Shown here: in pieces, positions 63,021 to 64,000 of the stretch
Numbering within the stretch: the first letter of the stretch is position 1
How the letters are laid out: every line of letters begins with the position of its first letter
Assembly (NCBI RefSeq): GCF_013204855.1
Contig: NZ_JABMKZ010000036.1
Span: 1 to 64,000, forward strand
DNA from: Paenibacillus alba
Lineage (GTDB): Bacteria; Bacillota; Bacilli; Paenibacillales; NBRC-103111
DNA length: 64,000 nt
Direction: 5' to 3'
Position numbers and translations under genes: made by a program
Notes under the pieces: generated by a model
Told to the model about the DNA's origin: nothing
What the model saw: the letters and a program-made list of their open reading frames with translations, nothing else
The model's database searches: none

Positions 63021-63128
63021 ATGTTTGGTTTATCAACAACATTTTGGCTCGTTAACACCGTTTTCCTGCTATTTATCGTCGCTATGATGACGGCTTCCTA
63101 TAACGAGGACAAAACAAAAGGCCTGTAA
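63021..63128 (+). CDS. 35-residue single-pass membrane peptide
   Basis: ATG at 63021 follows a near-ideal AGGAGGT by 6-7 nt. The product begins MFGLSTTFWLVNTVFLLFIV, giving one hydrophobic helix, and ends in a charged tail SYNEDKTKGL. A TATAAT promoter and a very strong terminator frame it as an independent unit. It is too short for usual gene finders, and I recognise no family. Regulatory membrane peptide or toxin-like peptide are possible. Confidence 0.7.
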   Translation: MFGLSTTFWLVNTVFLLFIVAMMTASYNEDKTKGL

Positions 63129-63138
63129 ATGTTATATG

Positions 63139-63190
63139 AACGAAAGAACCTCAATCCCTTTCAAGCGGGATTGAGGTTCTTTCGTTTTTT
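63139..63190 (+). terminator. Strong terminator after the small membrane peptide
   Basis: AACGAAAGAACCTCAATCCC (63139-63158) pairs perfectly with its complement ending at 63185, followed by TTTTT. A 20-bp stem with an 8-nt loop. Confidence 0.92.
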
Positions 63191-63224
63191 GCCGAATACA
63201 TGGCTGAGCTTTCTGCAATAATAG

Positions 63225-63267
63225 AAAAAGAGGCCTTCCGCAAAGATGAACCTTGCAGGAAGCCTCT
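63225..63267 (-). terminator. Terminator of the AbrB-like regulator gene
   Basis: AGAGGCCTTCCGCAA pairs with TTGCAGGAAGCCTCT (one mismatch) and the minus strand continues TTTTTCTATT. 18 bp past the stop codon. Confidence 0.85.
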
Positions 63268-63284
63268 ATATCTGGTTACTTCAT

Positions 63285-63542
63285 CTAGGCTCTAACTTTG
63301 AGCACATTCATTTCCGTAACGCAATCTCCACAAATATAACGCTCTTTGAACTCGCTGACACTTTCCATACTACCACAGAACACACATTTTGGACGGTATC
63401 TTTCCAGAATGATATGGTCACCCTGTACCAAAATCTCCACAGGATCTCCTTCATTCATTTGATATCGTTTACGTAACGATTTAGGTAGTACAATACGTCC
63501 CAATTGATCGACTTTCCGAACGACTCCGGCTGGCTTCATCAT
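63285..63542 (-). CDS. AbrB-like transition-state regulator with zinc ribbon
   Basis: 85 residues. The N-terminal swapped-hairpin DNA-binding domain reads GVVRKVDQLGRIVLPKSLRK, the standard AbrB/SpoVT start, with MNEGDPVEILVQGDHIILERY. The C-terminal half has two Cys pairs, CVFC and CGDC, forming a probable zinc ribbon instead of the AbrB dimerisation tail. GAGGTG lies 7 nt before ATG. Such regulators repress stationary-phase genes. It is monocistronic with its own terminator. Confidence 0.92.
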   Translation of the reverse strand: MMKPAGVVRKVDQLGRIVLPKSLRKRYQMNEGDPVEILVQGDHIILERYRPKCVFCGSMESVSEFKERYICGDCVTEMNVLKVRA

Positions 63543-63720
63543 AGGACATCACCTCTCTTCCGCTCTCGGTTTCCATGCTAACCATACATTAGCATATCTG
63601 TACAGACTGATACCGTTTACTATTCGCCGTTATTCAGGAAACTCCTTCTCGTAACATGCTGAAACTTTCTTTTCCTGATTAATTTTTCGAATCAGTCCTG
63701 CCTACATGGAAATCAAGTGC

Positions 63721-64000
63721 TTAATCAAGATCGGCAAAGCCCGTTTGGCGCAATCCTTCGTACAGCATAATGGCGGCTGAATTGGATAAATTAAGCGATC
63801 TGACCGCATCCGACATGGGTAACCGCAGCAGCGTATCGGGATGCTGGGCCAGCAATTCCTCTGGAAGTCCTTTCGTCTCCTTGCCAAATACAAAAAAATC
63901 GCCATCCTGAAAGGTAAAATCGGTGTAGCGCTTCTTCGCCTTCGTTGTCGCAAAGAAAAAACGATGCCCTTTATATGCCTCCAGCACCTCGTCAAATGAA
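63721..64000 (-). CDS. trmL: tRNA (cytidine(34)-2'-O)-methyltransferase, partial
   Basis: The last ~92 residues; the N-terminus lies beyond the right edge. SPOUT-family knot motifs are clear: FGKETKGLPEELL and the closing MSDAVRSLNLSNSAAIMLYEGLRQTGF. TrmL methylates the wobble nucleotide of tRNA-Leu isoacceptors. The frame stays open to base 64000, so GTG at 63987 is internal. Confidence 0.92.
   Translation of the reverse strand, partial: SFDEVLEAYKGHRFFFATTKAKKRYTDFTFQDGDFFVFGKETKGLPEELLAQHPDTLLRLPMSDAVRSLNLSNSAAIMLYEGLRQTGFADLD

Overview
The window looks like a chromosomal segment of a Paenibacillus-type, spore-forming Firmicute. This is inferred from gene content, not from a database match: Gram-positive ribosome binding sites, three YesM/YesN-type two-component systems with AraC-type response regulators, CUT1-type sugar importers encoded without an ATPase, S-layer-homology (SLH) surface proteins, a PrkA protein, an AbrB-like regulator with a zinc ribbon, and CcpA (cre)-like sites. 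Almost every gene up to about 57.8 kb lies on the minus strand; from 57.9 to 63.1 kb the genes lie on the plus strand.

Layout. 0.3-7.1 kb is accessory DNA: a lipoprotein serpin, then five short orphan genes (1.76-4.5 kb), each followed by a spacer with a shared core and a variable hairpin (a gene-cassette-like array), a GT4 glycosyltransferase, a Gly/His/Tyr-rich protein and two small membrane proteins. 7.2-9.1 kb is prkA. 9.2-15.2 kb holds an oxidoreductase, a GH31 glycosidase, a response regulator and a sensor kinase, probably one operon. 15.2-16.1 kb is a relic zone with an IS1182-like transposase fragment, short palindromes and a tandem repeat. An orphan LplA-like binding lipoprotein with a perfect cre site follows.

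17.8-38.7 kb is the centrepiece, an extracellular glycan locus: response regulator, sensor kinase, membrane-anchored sugar-binding protein and lipoprotein (38.7-32.9 kb); then binding lipoprotein, two permeases, a GH20 hexosaminidase carrying a cohesin-like domain and a dockerin, and a cohesin-SLH anchor (32.8-25.1 kb); then a 2308-residue SLH protein with two lyase-like modules and three discoidin-like domains. Together these suggest a cell-surface complex that binds and trims amino-sugar or uronic-acid glycans, with import of the products.

38.9-48.8 kb is a pectin/galactoside block: two LplB/LplC-like permeases with a uronate-isomerase-like amidohydrolase, and an operon of GH4 alpha-galacturonidase (LplD-like), MATE transporter, GH36 alpha-galactosidase, cupin and aldo/keto reductase. 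49.0-49.8 kb has a GAT/GGT microsatellite and a second palindrome array. 50-54.4 kb has a glycerol-1-phosphate dehydrogenase, a DUF2161 nuclease-fold protein, a thioredoxin-reductase-like protein and an MFS transporter. 54.5-61.4 kb is a third sugar importer with a divergent two-component system. 61.4-64.0 kb has a coiled-coil membrane protein, a phosphodiester glycosidase, a 35-residue membrane peptide, the AbrB-like regulator and a partial trmL. No tRNA, rRNA, CRISPR array or prophage was recognised.
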